A DNA stretch of 64,000 nt from Branchiostoma belcheri (Eukaryota > Chordata > Leptocardii > Amphioxiformes > Branchiostomatidae), in NCBI RefSeq assembly GCF_001625305.1, contig NW_017804420.1, forward strand, positions 506,884-570,883. The letters are read 5' to 3'. The translations under genes were made by a program, and so were the position numbers. Below the pieces are notes generated by a model that ran no database searches, was not told the origin of the DNA, and saw only the letters and a list, made by a program, of their open reading frames with translations. Shown here one piece after another: positions 35,230-47,587 of the stretch. Numbering within the stretch: position 1 is the first letter of the stretch; every line of letters starts with the position of its first letter.

Positions 35230-37170
35230 CTTCAATTACATGTTGAGCTGAAAAATTCTTCATGTTGTATGGTTGAATGCCAAATTGCCCCTAAATTGTT
35301 GCTTCAGACCTTTACACTTAAATTCTCCCGCCAAAAAACTGCGTATCTTAGCCGGACACATTAATTCCTTAGTCATCCTCTTCATATTGTATGAATGCCA
35401 AATTGCCCACAAAATTGTTACTTTGGACCTTTATACTTAAATTCTTCCGCCGAAAAACTTAGCATCTAAGCTGCATGAATTCCACGTTGTTATCCTCTTC
35501 ATATTGTATGAATTCCAAATTGTCGTTTTGGACCTTTACATTTAAATTCTCTCGCCGAAAAACTTTGAATCTTAGCCGGCTGCATTAATTCCTTAGTCAT
35601 CCTCTTCGTTTTGTATGAATGCCAAATTGCCCCCAAAATTGTCGCTTTAGACCTTTCTTTACACTTAAATTCTCTATCTTTGTATTAATTCCACATTAAT
35701 TCCTTGTTTAGTCCATTTTCCCCGCCCCAAAAAAATTAATTGGCACCCTCACCTGGTTAATTAATTGGATTAATTTTTCCCGCCAAAAAACTTAGTATAT
35801 AGAGCACTCTAACCTTGAACTTGTGCCCCCCTCCCCACTCTTCCTGCCCACCTCCCACACTTCTTCCACAACTCAGAGTATGTTACTTACACTGTTGTCT
35901 GGACTTCTTCGAACATGTAGTCACCACACTCTGCTACACAAACACTTTGTTGATCGAGTGCAGTTTTTCCACCACTTAGACTTTAGAATAATCTCTCGCT
36001 CTCCTGGTCAGTCAATTGCACTGGTATACTGATGTGTCGAAGCATCAATGTCTCCGAAAAGACATCCCCCGGGGAGTACACNNNNNNNNNNNNNNNNNNN
36101 NCTCCCCGCGGGATGTCTTTCCGGAGACATTGATGCTTCGACACATCAGTATACCAGTGCAATTGACCGACCAGGAGATTATTCTAAAGTCTAAGTGGTG
36201 GAAAAACTGCACTCGATCAACAAAGTGTTTGCTACCAGAGTGTGGTGACTACATGTTCGAAGAAGTCCAGAGAACAGTGTAACTATCATACTCTGAGTTG
36301 TGGAAGAGGTGGGCAGGAGAGTGGGAGGGGGCACAAGTTCAAGGTTAGAGTGCTCTATATACTAAGTTTTTTGGCGGGAAAATTAATCCAATTAATTAAC
36401 CAGGTGAGGGTGCCAATTAATTTTTTTTGGGCGGGAAAATGGACTAAACAAGGAATTAGTGTGGAATTAATACAAAGATAGAGAATTTAAGTGTAAAGAA
36501 AGGTCTAAAGCGACAATTTTGGGGGCGACGAGGACAACAATGCAGCTGGCTGTAATACGAAGATTTCGGTGGGAGAATTTAAGTGTAAAGGTCCAAAGCG
36601 ACAATTTTGGGGGCAATTTGGCATTCATACGATACGAAGATTTTCGGCAGGAGAATTTAAGTGTAAAGGTCTAAAACGACAAATTTTGGGGTAATTTGGG
36701 ATGCATACGATATGAAGAGGATGACTAAGGAATTCATGCGGCCGGCTAACTAGGTGAGGGTGACAACTAATTTTTTTGGGCGGGAAAATGAACTGAACAG
36801 GAATTAGTGTCGAATTGATTCATATATAGACGTATAAGTTTTTTGGCGGGAGAATTTAAGTGTAAAGAAAGGTCTAATGCGACCATTTTGGGGGCAATTT
36901 GGTATTCATACGATACAAAGAGGATGACTAAGTGAGTAAGTCTAAGGAATTAATGCGGCCGGCTAAGATACGAAGTTTTTCGGCAGGAGAATTTAAGTGT
37001 AAAGGTCCAAAGCGATAATTTTGGGGGCAATTTGTATGAATATACAATATGAAAAGGATAACAACATGGAATTCATGCAGCCGGGTTAGATGCGAAGTTT
37101 TTCGGCGGAAGAATTTAAGTGTAAAGGTCTGAAGCAACAATTTAGGGGTAATTTGGCATTCAACCAATAA
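35230..37170. repeat. Core of the inverted duplication: palindrome plus ~100-bp satellite units
   Basis: The left arm (35230-36081) and right arm (36102-37170) are reverse complements, nearly perfect near the centre (GATGTGTCGAAGCATCAATG against its mirror). Both contain units starting GAGAATTTAAGTGTAAAGGT (or its complement), about four on the left and six on the right, so the arms differ by unit copy number. ATTAATTGGCACCCTCACCT and mirror also pair. Confidence 0.9.
36082..36101. other. Assembly gap (20 N) at the palindrome centre
   Basis: Twenty N between CCCCCGGGGAGTACAC and CTCCCCGCGGG, the exact symmetry point of the inverted arms. The true spacer length is unknown, and the palindrome could in principle be an assembly artefact. 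Confidence 0.95.
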
Positions 37171-39018
37171 ATGTTAAATGAAAAAAGAGAAATGTGAGTG
37201 CAAGTGTGTGCATGTGGAGTGTTGTCTCGTGTTAACAAAGAAACCATACTCACACCTCCCCATCTTCTTTCACACAGCCCTGCCTACAAAAGTTTGGTTC
37301 TTCCTCCTGCTGCAGTCCAGTCTCCGGGTCCGCATCTTGAAGACAAAATAAAAGTCACTGTATTGACAACAGCAATTGGCCTTACTAATGCAAGATATTA
37401 TGTCACGCAACATGCATGTTTATGACAGTAAGAATGGAGCTAAATGCTGCCTGTAAAGGTCCAAAGCACAGTGCAGAAAGTGTGACGTGCTGTATCTCAA
37501 AAAACTAAAAGTGCAATGTGGGACCAAGGAGGTTATACTGGAGACATTATACAATGTAACCTCTTTTGTCAGACTAATTGTTTGAAGATGTGAAAAGGAG
37601 TCTAGAAAAGTGTGACATACTATGCAATTAAAAGCAGTAAAATCTTTAAAGACTGAATGATTGGATTATAGGATAGAAATTTATTAGCCTGGGTGTGTTG
37701 CTGAACAAATAAAATATACTCACAAGTTACAACCGTGCCCACTGTCTTCTCTCACTGCTTTGCTGTCTTCATTTCCTTCTGCATCTTCAAGTCAAATGGT
37801 TTGTTGAGCTGTCATCGCAGGTTTCTCCCAGACTGGACAGCCTCAGCACACACCTAAAATAATATAAAAGGATGTGTGATGGAAAAACATCCCCAGGCAA
37901 CACTGAATAATCAAACTAATAATTATAGCATCATGCAATTCAACTATCCCATTGATTGAATAGATTATGAAAGAGTTAGGCTCTAGAAAACTGCTTTTAA
38001 AAGTGTTGCAAAATGTATTGTACTTGTAGCATGTTACACCTCAGAGTTCTTGTTAAAAATAACATGTGAGGCAAGGAATAAGTCATGTATTACTAAGTTT
38101 TCAAGCAACTTGCTTGAATCGATGCTCAAAAAGATAGGCTTTTCAAAGTGTTACTGGTAGCAAGCTATGCCACAGCTCTTAATAATACATGTGCATCCAT
38201 TAGGAGAGGAAAAATCTATGACACTGTTGTTAAGTTTTGTCTCACCTGCATAACCAGGTACAAACTCTTCAGGTGGACTGGTTTGCTCAGCCGTCATCGC
38301 AGGTTTTCCCAGTCAGGACAGGAACGTCAGGACACACCTAACTAATATAATGAATAATTAGTGTGATGTGTGATGCTCCCCCCAAAATTTCCAGGCAACT
38401 AGGTGATTATGAAAGATAATAAAATCCTGCAATTTAACTATCTCTTTGCTTAGATGATGCTTGCGGTTGATTGATAAAAAGTCTGATAAACTACATGGCA
38501 TAAACTACATGACATAAAATGGCCAAGCAAAACTTAAAAGATTATTTTGTCAGAGAATATTCCCTAGATACGTTAGTATCATGTAACTTCTTTCCCTAGA
38601 TTTAGATTGTTACAATGTGCTCTTAATACTTTCGCAACACTGAAACATTTTAGTTTTAATACTTGTCGAAAGTATAGAATGTACTTTTATTTGTTTGACC
38701 GATTCTTACACCTACTATTCCTCCCTTTCAAACAATACACACAGCTTACCTGCAGTACATTTCACTCTACAGAAAGAAAGCACAACATTGTCCTTTCCAT
38801 TTTCTGTGAAGGAATAGGACATATTACCAACAATCATTTTGTGACCAAAGTATTTTCCCTGAAATCCACTCAATCAATCATGGACAAAATTGTACTTAAA
38901 ACAATTACATTATAATCATATTTAATAATAAAATGTATTTTGTGCATAACTGTCATGTTCCAATTGTGTTAAAAGAAATAATTGTGGAATGCCCATCAAT
39001 ACTTTGCCTTCTTTGTAG

Positions 39019-39780
39019 AATGGACCGTTCCATAAGCCATGCCCCCTTAGCAACGCCCTAGCAACTCGAACACCTCCGTCAAAATCAGCGCGGGAAGGGC
39101 CGTACCGACTGCCGCCGCCAGAATGTCAGATTTGCAGCCCAACTTTACGGTCGATTTTTGGGCAGCGAGACGAAAAAATTGGTTAAGCTATATTTGTTGA
39201 ACAGTGCATCCGCAGAGTAGAATTATTTCAGGAGGGGACAGAGGTAGTTTCAGTGAGAGCAAAATGTTTTCGCTCAATACAGACGCGGGATTGGCCGCAT
39301 AACATCAACCGGTAGGTGGACAATAGTGCCCGGATGCTGACTAACAGCTGATACATGTGTGAAACAGAGTACGTTTATCTGTAACAGGTTTTCCATGGCA
39401 TTTGCTGCATGCATCACAGCTGCATACAAGCTCGGGAAAAAAACGAAATGGGAAATAAAAACTCACGGGGACTCACGAGGGAGGGCGCAACTTATAAAGG
39501 GATTTGTGGTACAAGTAGAAAAATAAGCACGCAAACACGGACATAAACCATAATGATAGCTTATGAACAAATGGAAGAATAACAGAACGTCCTTAATCAA
39601 CTTGAAAGTGCATGCAATTTCACAAATTCAGTTTCACATGTAAAACAATCAGTTTTTATCAAGCAGACATCAACTCAGTTTGCTGCTTTTAGATTTCCCG
39701 CGCTGAGTTTGACGGAGGTGTTCGAAATAGAACAGGGATTCGAAATAGGATTCGATGCGTTCAATCTGGAACGGTCCATT
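39019..39780. mobile_element. 762-bp non-autonomous DNA transposon, AATGGACCGTTCC ends
   Basis: AATGGACCGTTCC at the left and GGAACGGTCCATT at the right. A second mirrored block is CGAACACCTCCGTCAAA / TTTGACGGAGGTGTTCG with GCGCGGGAA. About 100-bp inverted ends; the interior is non-coding. It lies inside the right arm of the inverted duplication and explains much of its extra length. Confidence 0.75.
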
Positions 39781-41126
39781 ATATTAGATTGCTAACTGTA
39801 AAATAAAGTTTGGGCTGCATTCAGGTTTAAACATAAGGTAAATTTATCAAAACAAAAAGGATTCAATGATTAAAGTTTTCTCAGGTCAATTACAATACTA
39901 ATGCTCCCAAAATGCTCCTTCAAGATTAAAAGGATTTTGTAAAATGATTTCTTGTCCTTACACAATTGTAAGTCTTTATTACTGCCATGCATGCGCATGC
40001 ATGTTTTCAATATTTTTGTCTATTTTGAAGCTAAATCATTCTATTTGGCATTATTTTGCATGCCATCACCTTACATGCTGGAATGTTACTACTGCATGTA
40101 TCTCACATGTTACTACTACATGTTCTCACATGACATTTAATTGTCTTTGTGCCATCTACATGTAATTTTCCCTTTTTGAGCAATAAAAAATCAGCCCTAA
40201 TTGAATTATCTATGCCTGAACATTTTGTTGCTTTTTTAAATGATCGCTTCAGCACTATTGTACGTGCATTTTATTTCTTCACACAAAGGACAATTTTTTT
40301 ATTTCAAAACGACTTTAAAAAGGGTAATAAAAATGAGTTCGTCTTACAACTTTAATGCGTCTGTAACTTTATCCATAGTTTTTGGAGTTGTTTATTACAT
40401 TATCAAATGTTCGAAATCATTCTTCATTTATTTAGCACTTAACATGTATTGGTTGAAAAACTAAAAGAATAGCATCAGGTAGCAAAAAGTTTCAAATCTT
40501 GACCGCACGTGCATGCATGTGTTCAGGACGAGGAAAGAACAGCTAAAAATAAATGATCATCACAGAAAAGTCTCTCTTCCTTCCATCTAAATTTCCATTT
40601 TGTTGCTTTCAAATTAATGATTGTTTTACAAGTCATGTAGATTTTCATTTCTTCACTTTAATTTTCATTTCAGATTTCTTTTCAAGAATGGATGTGGATC
40701 ACAATGAAGAGGATATATCATGATCAGGGAAAACAGTTTGATCACAATGAATGTTATTGAAATTATATCCCATTGCTATACAGAATGAAACAACAAACAA
40801 TATGACAAGTGCTCTCCTCAATAGGAAAATGTACTGTGTACGCCATATCTACAATTATACATGTAGCATATTAGTCACAATTATTAGTATAATTTAATGT
40901 GACTCTTTCAGAGATGACAATGAAATAGCAGGAAGGGTCTGAGTTTCAACAATAATATTTGGAAGTAATAGTTGTAATTTTCAGAGGATTGCAAACATAC
41001 CCTTCCCCAACATCTTTCATTCTCATTCTTAAGGGTCTGCATAGCAGGTCCCGAACATGATACGCGCTAAATTCAGGAAGGCAGCGGCCACGGTTTACTA
41101 TTCATTCATTCACTCAATGAGAAACA
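39781..41126. other. A/T-rich, no recognised feature
   Basis: No family-like protein or palindrome. Open frames at 39944-40464 are A/T-composition artefacts. Confidence 0.4.
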
Positions 41127-41308
41127 CAAAAATTGCATTTGACATTAAGTCAGATCTAGGGTTGTACAAGGTTTAATTATGCAAAATTATGCAACGGCGC
41201 TGCATTACGCTTGAGAAACACAAAAATCGCATTTGATATTGAATCAGATTTAGAGTTGTGCAAGGTTTAATTATGCAAAATTCTGCAACGGCGCTGCATT
41301 ACGCTTAC
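41127..41308. repeat. Tandem duplication (~90 bp x 2)
   Basis: GAGAAACACAAAAATTGCAT, AAGGTTTAATTATGCAAAAT and GCAACGGCGCTGCATTACGC occur twice in direct succession. Confidence 0.8.
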
Positions 41309-41899
41309 AACGGTCAAAAGAGCGGCTATCTTCGATATGGCTGATTACGCTTTGCGGCATGCAGACCCTCAGTTATTGAAGAGTTCTAAATATAAGCCAA
41401 CTCACAGTCAAGTCCGATGTTCTCTTGTCTTGTAGATACATGTACATGTAGGTGACAGGTCCCTCAGAAACACAGGCAGATCCTCCTCGAATATGGACAG
41501 GCACACAGGATATGACAGATCCTCCAAGAATATCAGGACAGGAAGACAGATAGGTCCTCCTGGGATATGGACAGGTCAGGATAGCTGACAGGTATAACAT
41601 GCTGTCAGGAATACAGTAATCAGCTTCCCAAACCTAGGGTGAGAAAGAAAAAAAAGTCAGAATAATTGCAAAACATGCATGTCATGAGACAAGATACATA
41701 ATACACACACACACACACACTCACTCACTGTCCGGTTTATTGTCTGTTGTTCCCCGTCTTCCGAGGGTTAGACGTGCTTGCACAGTACAACTGTAGTAAT
41801 GTTAATATTCACAACATTAATTTTGTTGAAGTTCTAAAACCTGCTTTGTGTCAAGGACAAGAACACATGCTTTGTTAGCAAGATAAACTTACAACACAG

Positions 41900-42610
41900 T
41901 AGAATTCCAGTAACATTCCATCAAAAGTGAACATAGAATATCATGAACAATTAGCATTATGACACATAAAAATATATCACACATAAGATATCAAAACAAT
42001 TCACATGTCATCGCATATCATGATGGCAATCAATAGTGTAAAATAGAGCTGTGTACCTAAACAAATTTAGGTACAGGTACAGGTACAGGTACACAGGTTT
42101 AGGTACAGGTCCGGACCTGAACCTGTACCTGAACAATTCGACCAATTTATATGGTCTTCTGAACTCCTTCAATAACAAAAAAACATAAATAAACTTGATA
42201 GTTAAGGTTTATTCTTTGTTTATGGCGAATGCTCAGATAAAATATAGGCAAAACTAAGTGTTTTGTTTTCATGAACACGCTGTCCTTACACAGGGACCCA
42301 TTGTTAACCACCTTTATACACATTTGAGGTCACAAATAGGCATAAAATTGGTGTGAAATTGTTTAGGTACAGTACCGGTACTGAGGGAGTAGGTATTTTG
42401 GACCTGTACCTAATCAATTTTTCCGGTACAGTATCGGTACTGCGTACCGGTACACAGCTCTAGTGTAAAACATGACGTACAAGTCACAGTAACATTCAGT
42501 CAAAAGTGAACATGAAATATAATAAGCATTGAGCAACAAACAGTACATAAAAATATGTATCACATAACATACCACATCTTGAAACAATCCAATAATGTAT
42601 GTTGACAAAA
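41900..42610. repeat. Direct duplication interrupted by a MITE
   Basis: AGTAACATTCCATCAAAAGTG and following text at 41910-42030 recurs at 42488-42600 (AACATTCAGTCAAAAGTGAA, ACATAAAAATATGTATCACA). The MITE at 42044-42462 lies between the copies. Confidence 0.5.
42044..42462. mobile_element. hAT-like MITE (419 bp) with 8-bp target duplication
   Basis: TAGAGCTGTGTACC begins and GGTACACAGCTCTA ends it. GTGTAAAA is repeated exactly at 42036-42043 and 42463-42470. The interior has repeated GGTACAG/CTGTACC hexamers. An 8-bp duplication fits the hAT superfamily. Confidence 0.85.
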
Positions 42611-44053
42611 CATTATGAAATGCAGTGCAAAAACATATACATCTAGTAATAGCCAAGCAACTATGTATAAATATTGTGTTTGAAGAGACAATAAAGTATC
42701 TCTTCTGAACACCCAATTACCAACAACACAAAATAATAAAATTACATGTACATTGTACATGTATATCACTCTACATGAATATCAGTTTAAAAGTTAGAAA
42801 AAACATGAAATAGATCAACGAGCAGTTCTTGACCCAAGGGCAACAACAAAACATTTCAACTAACACATACATACAACACACATAAAATAACAATACCAGA
42901 TAGTAGATGACAAAATTAAATAACCATATATTAATTAGACCCCACAAAAATGCATAAAAATTCACACCAAATGTAGTCACTATTGATACTGATACATTTA
43001 AACAAAAATGGAGTTCTGAATATTAAGAGCAACACTTTCTAGTACTTGTGCAAGTGTCCTTGGTGCAAGGAAATGTGATATAAAAGACATAATGTTATAA
43101 CTGAAAGTTACATTTGTAATCATCATACTTTTTATCAACAAACAACAACATGGAAACATATTACAGCACACACATTTACCGGGGTAAGATATAACTTATA
43201 AATGATCAAAACGTCTTCTCTAAAAAGTAAAAAAACACAAAAACTCTGTGACATAGGCTAGTGTTTAGTTTAAGTGCCTTTTAGTCTTACCCTTTTGTGT
43301 ACCTTGCAAGACCCTGAAGGGTAACGTTAGTGTCTCATCTTCCCCTATACAGTATGTATGCACCTGGAACAGAGTTAGAGCTACAGCATTCGTAACATAC
43401 CTAGGACATTTTCAAATCGATATATTGACTACAGTGAAGTACAATTTACTTCATAAGACTGGTCCAAAAGATTGGCTCTTTCATTTCAACATTTTCCCCA
43501 ACAGACAATGACAGAAATGCACGTTTGTTATGATTTTTAACTTTTAAGCCGATAACGCATACTATCAAAAGTTCGTGGAAAAGACTGGTGGCAAAGAAGC
43601 AGAAAATACCTTGAACAGAGCGATATTGTAGTGTTAGAATATCGTCTAAACCTCTTAAAGTCATGTAACGTTTACAGTAATACATAGGAACAACTTCTAA
43701 CCTTTGGTAAGTTATTAAAGAAGCTTGATTTAGACAGAATACACACAAATTCAACAACTTGTTCAATAACATATCGCCTCCGCCAGATATTGCACAAGTC
43801 CTGACCACGTCAAGGCCATGACAATTGAACCTATGACGCATTCTTGACTTTTCTACTGATTACACATCTTTCTGAGCAGCGCCTTAACCCACGTATCAAC
43901 ATGGAAACATGGCCTTTTTGTGCGTAACAACTCTGTTACTGTTGTTGTTGTTACTGCCCCCCTCCCCACACCCATAGCGAACTTGGAACACCACAGTCTG
44001 TTTCTCCTCCTTCGAATTCGTCAACCTCTCCAATATATCTTCATCAAACTTAC
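42611..44053. other. A/T-rich, no recognised feature
   Basis: Hydrophobic open frames on the minus strand (42414-42980, 43446-43841) look like composition artefacts. No exon with family resemblance. Confidence 0.4.
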
Positions 44054-44096
44054 CGTGTCTCTGTAGTCCCAGGAATACCAATTTTAACGTGGACAT
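44054..44096 (-). CDS. Candidate first coding exon of an unknown gene (minus strand)
   Basis: ATG opens MSTLKLVFLGLQRH plus 1 nt, ending at a perfect donor CACG|GTAAGT. A good candidate start for a minus-strand gene. It does not continue in frame into the exon-like segment at 41633. No family recognised. Confidence 0.3.
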
Positions 44097-45317
44097 GAAT
44101 ACAAATGACTGAAAAACGTGACAAAATCAACGGCACGTTTTAGGGGTCCAGGAGTTTAGTTAGGGGCCACATGTCTCGGATAACTATGTGAAAACTGCAT
44201 GCGTTGTTCACACCGTTCAAAAACGCCCCCGTGCGGTTTGTGTTCAAAGTACACCATTTAAATATACAACGTATCCGTTATGAATGCGAGTGTAACTGTG
44301 TGTTGTTGACATACGGAATTGACTGTGAGTTCATGTTATTCATGGTGATAACTATGACAGTTAAAACATATCAATTTTAGATATCGAACTTTGCAAATGT
44401 CTCTAGAAGACCTGGATTTTAAAACGCACATCTCAATGAAATAATAGTAAATTTGATTACCTAGATCTAACGTTATAACTAACGTTAGATATCAAAACAA
44501 CTTGTTTGAAGAGAAGTAAGTTCTCTGTCATGTGTATTCCAGGACTAAAGCGCATAGAAAACTAAAAAAAATAGCTTGAGACCTCGGAGCTACAGAGTAA
44601 GTTAGATGAAAATCATAATGACGACATTCTTAACGAACAGACTCATATAAAGTTAAATTTAGAAGATATTAATAAACCTAAAACAAACGTTCTTCATTGA
44701 CCTGTGTCCAAAGGCGGCGTGTGCCGAACATAAACCGAACAGCACATTCATTAGCCCACACAACAGCGCTCCTAGCGGTTGTTTGACTAACATTAAAGCC
44801 AGTGAAACAGTTGCCTCAAGTTTAATATTGTCGAAATTCTGTGTCTTTGCTTCAGTTTATTTCTAGGACGTTTATCTACAATAGCCCAGAGAGAATTTAA
44901 GGCAATTTTAAGCATAACTTACCACGTGCACCCAAAGCGGACATGGGGCGTCTTCCTACGCTGAATTTTCCAGAGCGTTTTCCCCTGCCACATGCGCACT
45001 CGCCATCTTGGAAATCTTCGAACGGCGTGTTTCACGCACAGGTGTCACCTGTTCAACATGAGCAAAATTTGAATCTAGTAATCAAGTTGTCATTGGATTA
45101 CCAACAGGCCAATAGACAAGCACCATTCATGCCAGCCAAACGAACCTGCGACTTATCTCATTATTATTTTACCAATTTATCTTCTTTGACTAATGACTAA
45201 TTAATGAGGAACGTCCAAAATTCCAGTGCTTGACATTTACGAACCAAAAAAGGAAGGATTTAGGATAGCAGAAGAGAGATGGAGGGAATGCCTCATCTGC
45301 AGGCTCCCAGGGCATAC
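44097..45317. other. Probable promoter region, no certain gene
   Basis: GCCATCTTGGAA at 45001-45012 reads CCAAGATGGC on the minus strand, a YY1-type motif often at CpG promoters, beside CATGCGCAC (NRF1-like). The 85-codon open frame on + across it has no family resemblance. These motifs are read by eye only. Confidence 0.3.
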
Positions 45318-45630
45318 ATTATCATTCATTCATTTATTCACTCACTCACTCACTCACTCACTCACTCACTCACTCACTCACTCATTCGTTCATGCAGAGT
45401 TAATTAATTAATTCATTCATTCATGCAGTTATTTATTCATTCGTTCATTCATTCGTTCGTTCATTCGTTCGTCCATTCATTCGTCCATTCATTCATTTAT
45501 TCATTCATGCAGTTATTCATTCATTCATTCATTCATTCATTCATTCATTCATTCATCCATCCATTCATTCATTCATTCATTCATTCATTCATTCATTCAT
45601 TCATTCATTCATTCATTCATTCATTCATTA
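45318..45630. repeat. (CTCA)n then (TTCA)n microsatellite
   Basis: ACTC repeats (45340-45385) followed by about 200 bp of ATTC repeats with GTTC and TGCAG interruptions. The Ile/His/Ser open frames here are artefacts of the tetranucleotide. Confidence 0.95.
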
Positions 45631-45659
45631 TCGGATGGGCAGTGACCGGAATAAACGCA

Positions 45660-45667
45660 TGACGTCA
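45660..45667 (+). promoter_or_regulatory. Consensus CRE, TGACGTCA
   Basis: Perfect palindromic CREB/ATF site 6 bp before a start codon (45673) and 29 bp after the microsatellite. Its position suggests the core promoter or a very short 5' UTR of the exon at 45673-45720. Confidence 0.4.
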
Positions 45668-45672
45668 TCATC

Positions 45673-45720
45673 ATGGCGGAAATCTTGAACCTAGTTGAAC
45701 AGCAGACGGCTCCGCGAAAG
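45673..45720 (+). CDS. Candidate first coding exon of an unknown gene
   Basis: ATCATCATGGCGG gives a good Kozak context. Sixteen codons (MAEILNLVEQQTAPRK) end in frame at AAG|GTTTGT, an acceptable donor. No family recognised, no second exon identified with confidence. Confidence 0.35.
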
Positions 45721-47352
45721 GTTTGTGGTTTTTAATTGACCTTCCCAATTTTTGCGTGTTTTGGTAATCGCAGATCTTATAAAGGAGGATCTATGGAGAC
45801 TGTAACGCAATATTGATCGAAATTTGAGTCGCACGATCAGGCCAGATCGAGCATATTGTCAGACACTACCGCGAGTTCTTCCGCAAAACCAATCCGATGG
45901 GAGGGTATAAAGGGGTTTTGATGAAAGCTTAATTTAATGTCGAGGTGCGTAGATATTCTGTATAATTCCAGACGCTGGACTGTTTTAAGTTTTATTACAG
46001 GAATGCACAAAGGTATAACACATTATACAAAGGTACTACATAGTTTGATTAAATCCAGCGTTTCAGCAAAAAAATTCAGCATGGTGGTTACAAAAACCGC
46101 AACATTAGCCTTCCTATTCATGCTATTGTTGATTGTACTACTACTGTGTGGGCGAGCACTTTCCCTTTTTGTGTGCAATAACGTGAATATGGTATTGTGT
46201 ATCGGAAGTACCATTGTCATTTATCTTTATTCAGCCATTGGTTGTCACAGTGGCTGCTCATATTAGAAAAAAATCAATGGCCCTTCAGCTTATTTACAAT
46301 ATTATGACATAATGCAATATAATTTACAATTGAATATAGTACCACAGTACTGCATGGTGACACCATAGAAAAAATTGAAAGAAACAATTTACACTTTTTA
46401 AAAATTCCTTCTTAGTAAGATTAAGTAAGATTGTGCATTATGTAAAACAATTTTTAAAAATTATATTGAATTTGAAGTCAATTTTTTTAACATTTTCACA
46501 TTCAAACAATTAATGTTACATGTATTGTCATAACATATGAAAGCATATTGAACTGAAAACCAAAACAAAATGTGCACCTACATGTATGTAATGTATATGA
46601 GAATTCTGTTACAAGGATTTTTTTTATTGAAATGAAATTCCAAGTTGAACATGCAAGCCATAACACTGAAGAGGCTCATGAAATACTTTACATTTGCTTG
46701 CAAATGTTTCCCGTGTCTTGGTTTTAGAGTTCTTATCTTGGAAGTCGACTAAAAGATTTACTGAATTAGACGTGACCTTCTTCTTCCAAACAATCGTAAC
46801 TTATAAGGGCAGAACAGTTTAAATATTTGCCAACCCAATAACCATCTATAACCCTTTTTTATAAACGTCCAGTAGTGTAACCTCTGTAAAGGTGGAGCGG
46901 CTTTATAGGGTGCTTAGCTGAAATGGTATTTCAAACAGGAAATAGTGCTGGGACCTAAGTCAAATGGAATCAGGTACAGTACTGTTAACTGTTAACGTTT
47001 TTTTCAGTAATGCTGACTGCACACTTCCATTCCCTACCACAAAAAAAAAACAATTTTATTACTAAAATCAAAGAACCCACATATTATAGAAGAAGTGGGT
47101 AAATTCGTCTTCCATTGCCTAAAAAGAAGACGTCAAACCCAGTGAAACTAGTACCATGTATGTTGTAGAATATAGTATTATGCTAGACGTAGATAAATTA
47201 TATACGTATATGGGACGTAGACGTATATGGGACATGTATTTTCTGTCTTATGTTGTTTGTAACTGCACTATAGCCCTCGGGCAAGTATTTGCAATAAACT
47301 TTCTTCTATTTTAGTTATGAAAAGGAAAAAAAATCTAACTTAATTTATATAT
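45721..47352. other. A/T-rich, no recognised feature
   Basis: No exon with family resemblance, no clear repeat. Presumed intron if the exon at 45673 is real. Confidence 0.35.
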
Positions 47353-47587
47353 ATATGAGTGCTCATGTCTAGACTGTACCTTAATTAAGACTTCAGAGGT
47401 GGCTGGAAAGAGTCAAAATTGACCAAACAGACAGATAACATGCCAGGGGAGTCAGGCTGCTATTATATTATACAGTAAATTCTTTAGCAGGCTCACTCCC
47501 CTGACATGTATCTAGATCTGTCTGTTTGGCCAATTTCAACTCTTTGCCACCTATGTCTATGAAGCCTGGTAGAGGCAGCACTCATAT
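47353..47587. mobile_element. 235-bp palindromic MITE, ATATGAGTGCT ends
   Basis: ATATGAGTGCT / AGCACTCATAT ends. A strong inner mirror is AGGTGGCTGGAAAGAGTC with ACCAAACAGACAG against CTGTCTGTTTGGCCAATT and CTCTTTGCCACCT. No certain target duplication. Confidence 0.7.

Larger units (their letters stand above)
37254..41633 (-). other. Right arm of inverted duplication: four splice-bounded exon-like segments
   Basis: Minus-strand segments 41633-41406 (acceptor ACCCTAG, donor GTGAGT), 38337-38246 (donor CAG|GTGAGA), 37853-37756 (donor GTGAGA) and 37335-37254 (acceptor GTCTTCAAG, donor GTGAGT) mirror the left arm. The second and third are two copies of left segment 2. Splicing 38337-38246 to 37335 gives an open frame from an ATG: MTAEQTSPPEEFVPGYA, then ADPETGLQQEEEPNFCRQGC and EDGEV, then stop. 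This copy may therefore still code a small acidic protein. 38340-41400 is enlarged by an insertion (39019-39780) and a tandem duplication. Confidence 0.5.

Noticed and set aside
36016..36282. 88-codon open frame across the second gap
   Set aside because: It spans 20 N at the centre of a palindrome; the residues on each side are mirror images of the same DNA.
42414..42980. Three hydrophobic open frames that look like membrane proteins
   Set aside because: The region is A/T-rich, the frames overlap each other and a MITE, and no splice or start context supports them.
44943..45200. 85-codon frame MGRLPTLNFPERF...
   Set aside because: It overlaps promoter-like motifs read on the opposite strand and has no family resemblance or splice donor.
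45226..45662. Ile/His/Ser and Leu/Thr/His repeat frames
   Set aside because: Artefacts of (TTCA)n and (CTCA)n repeats.
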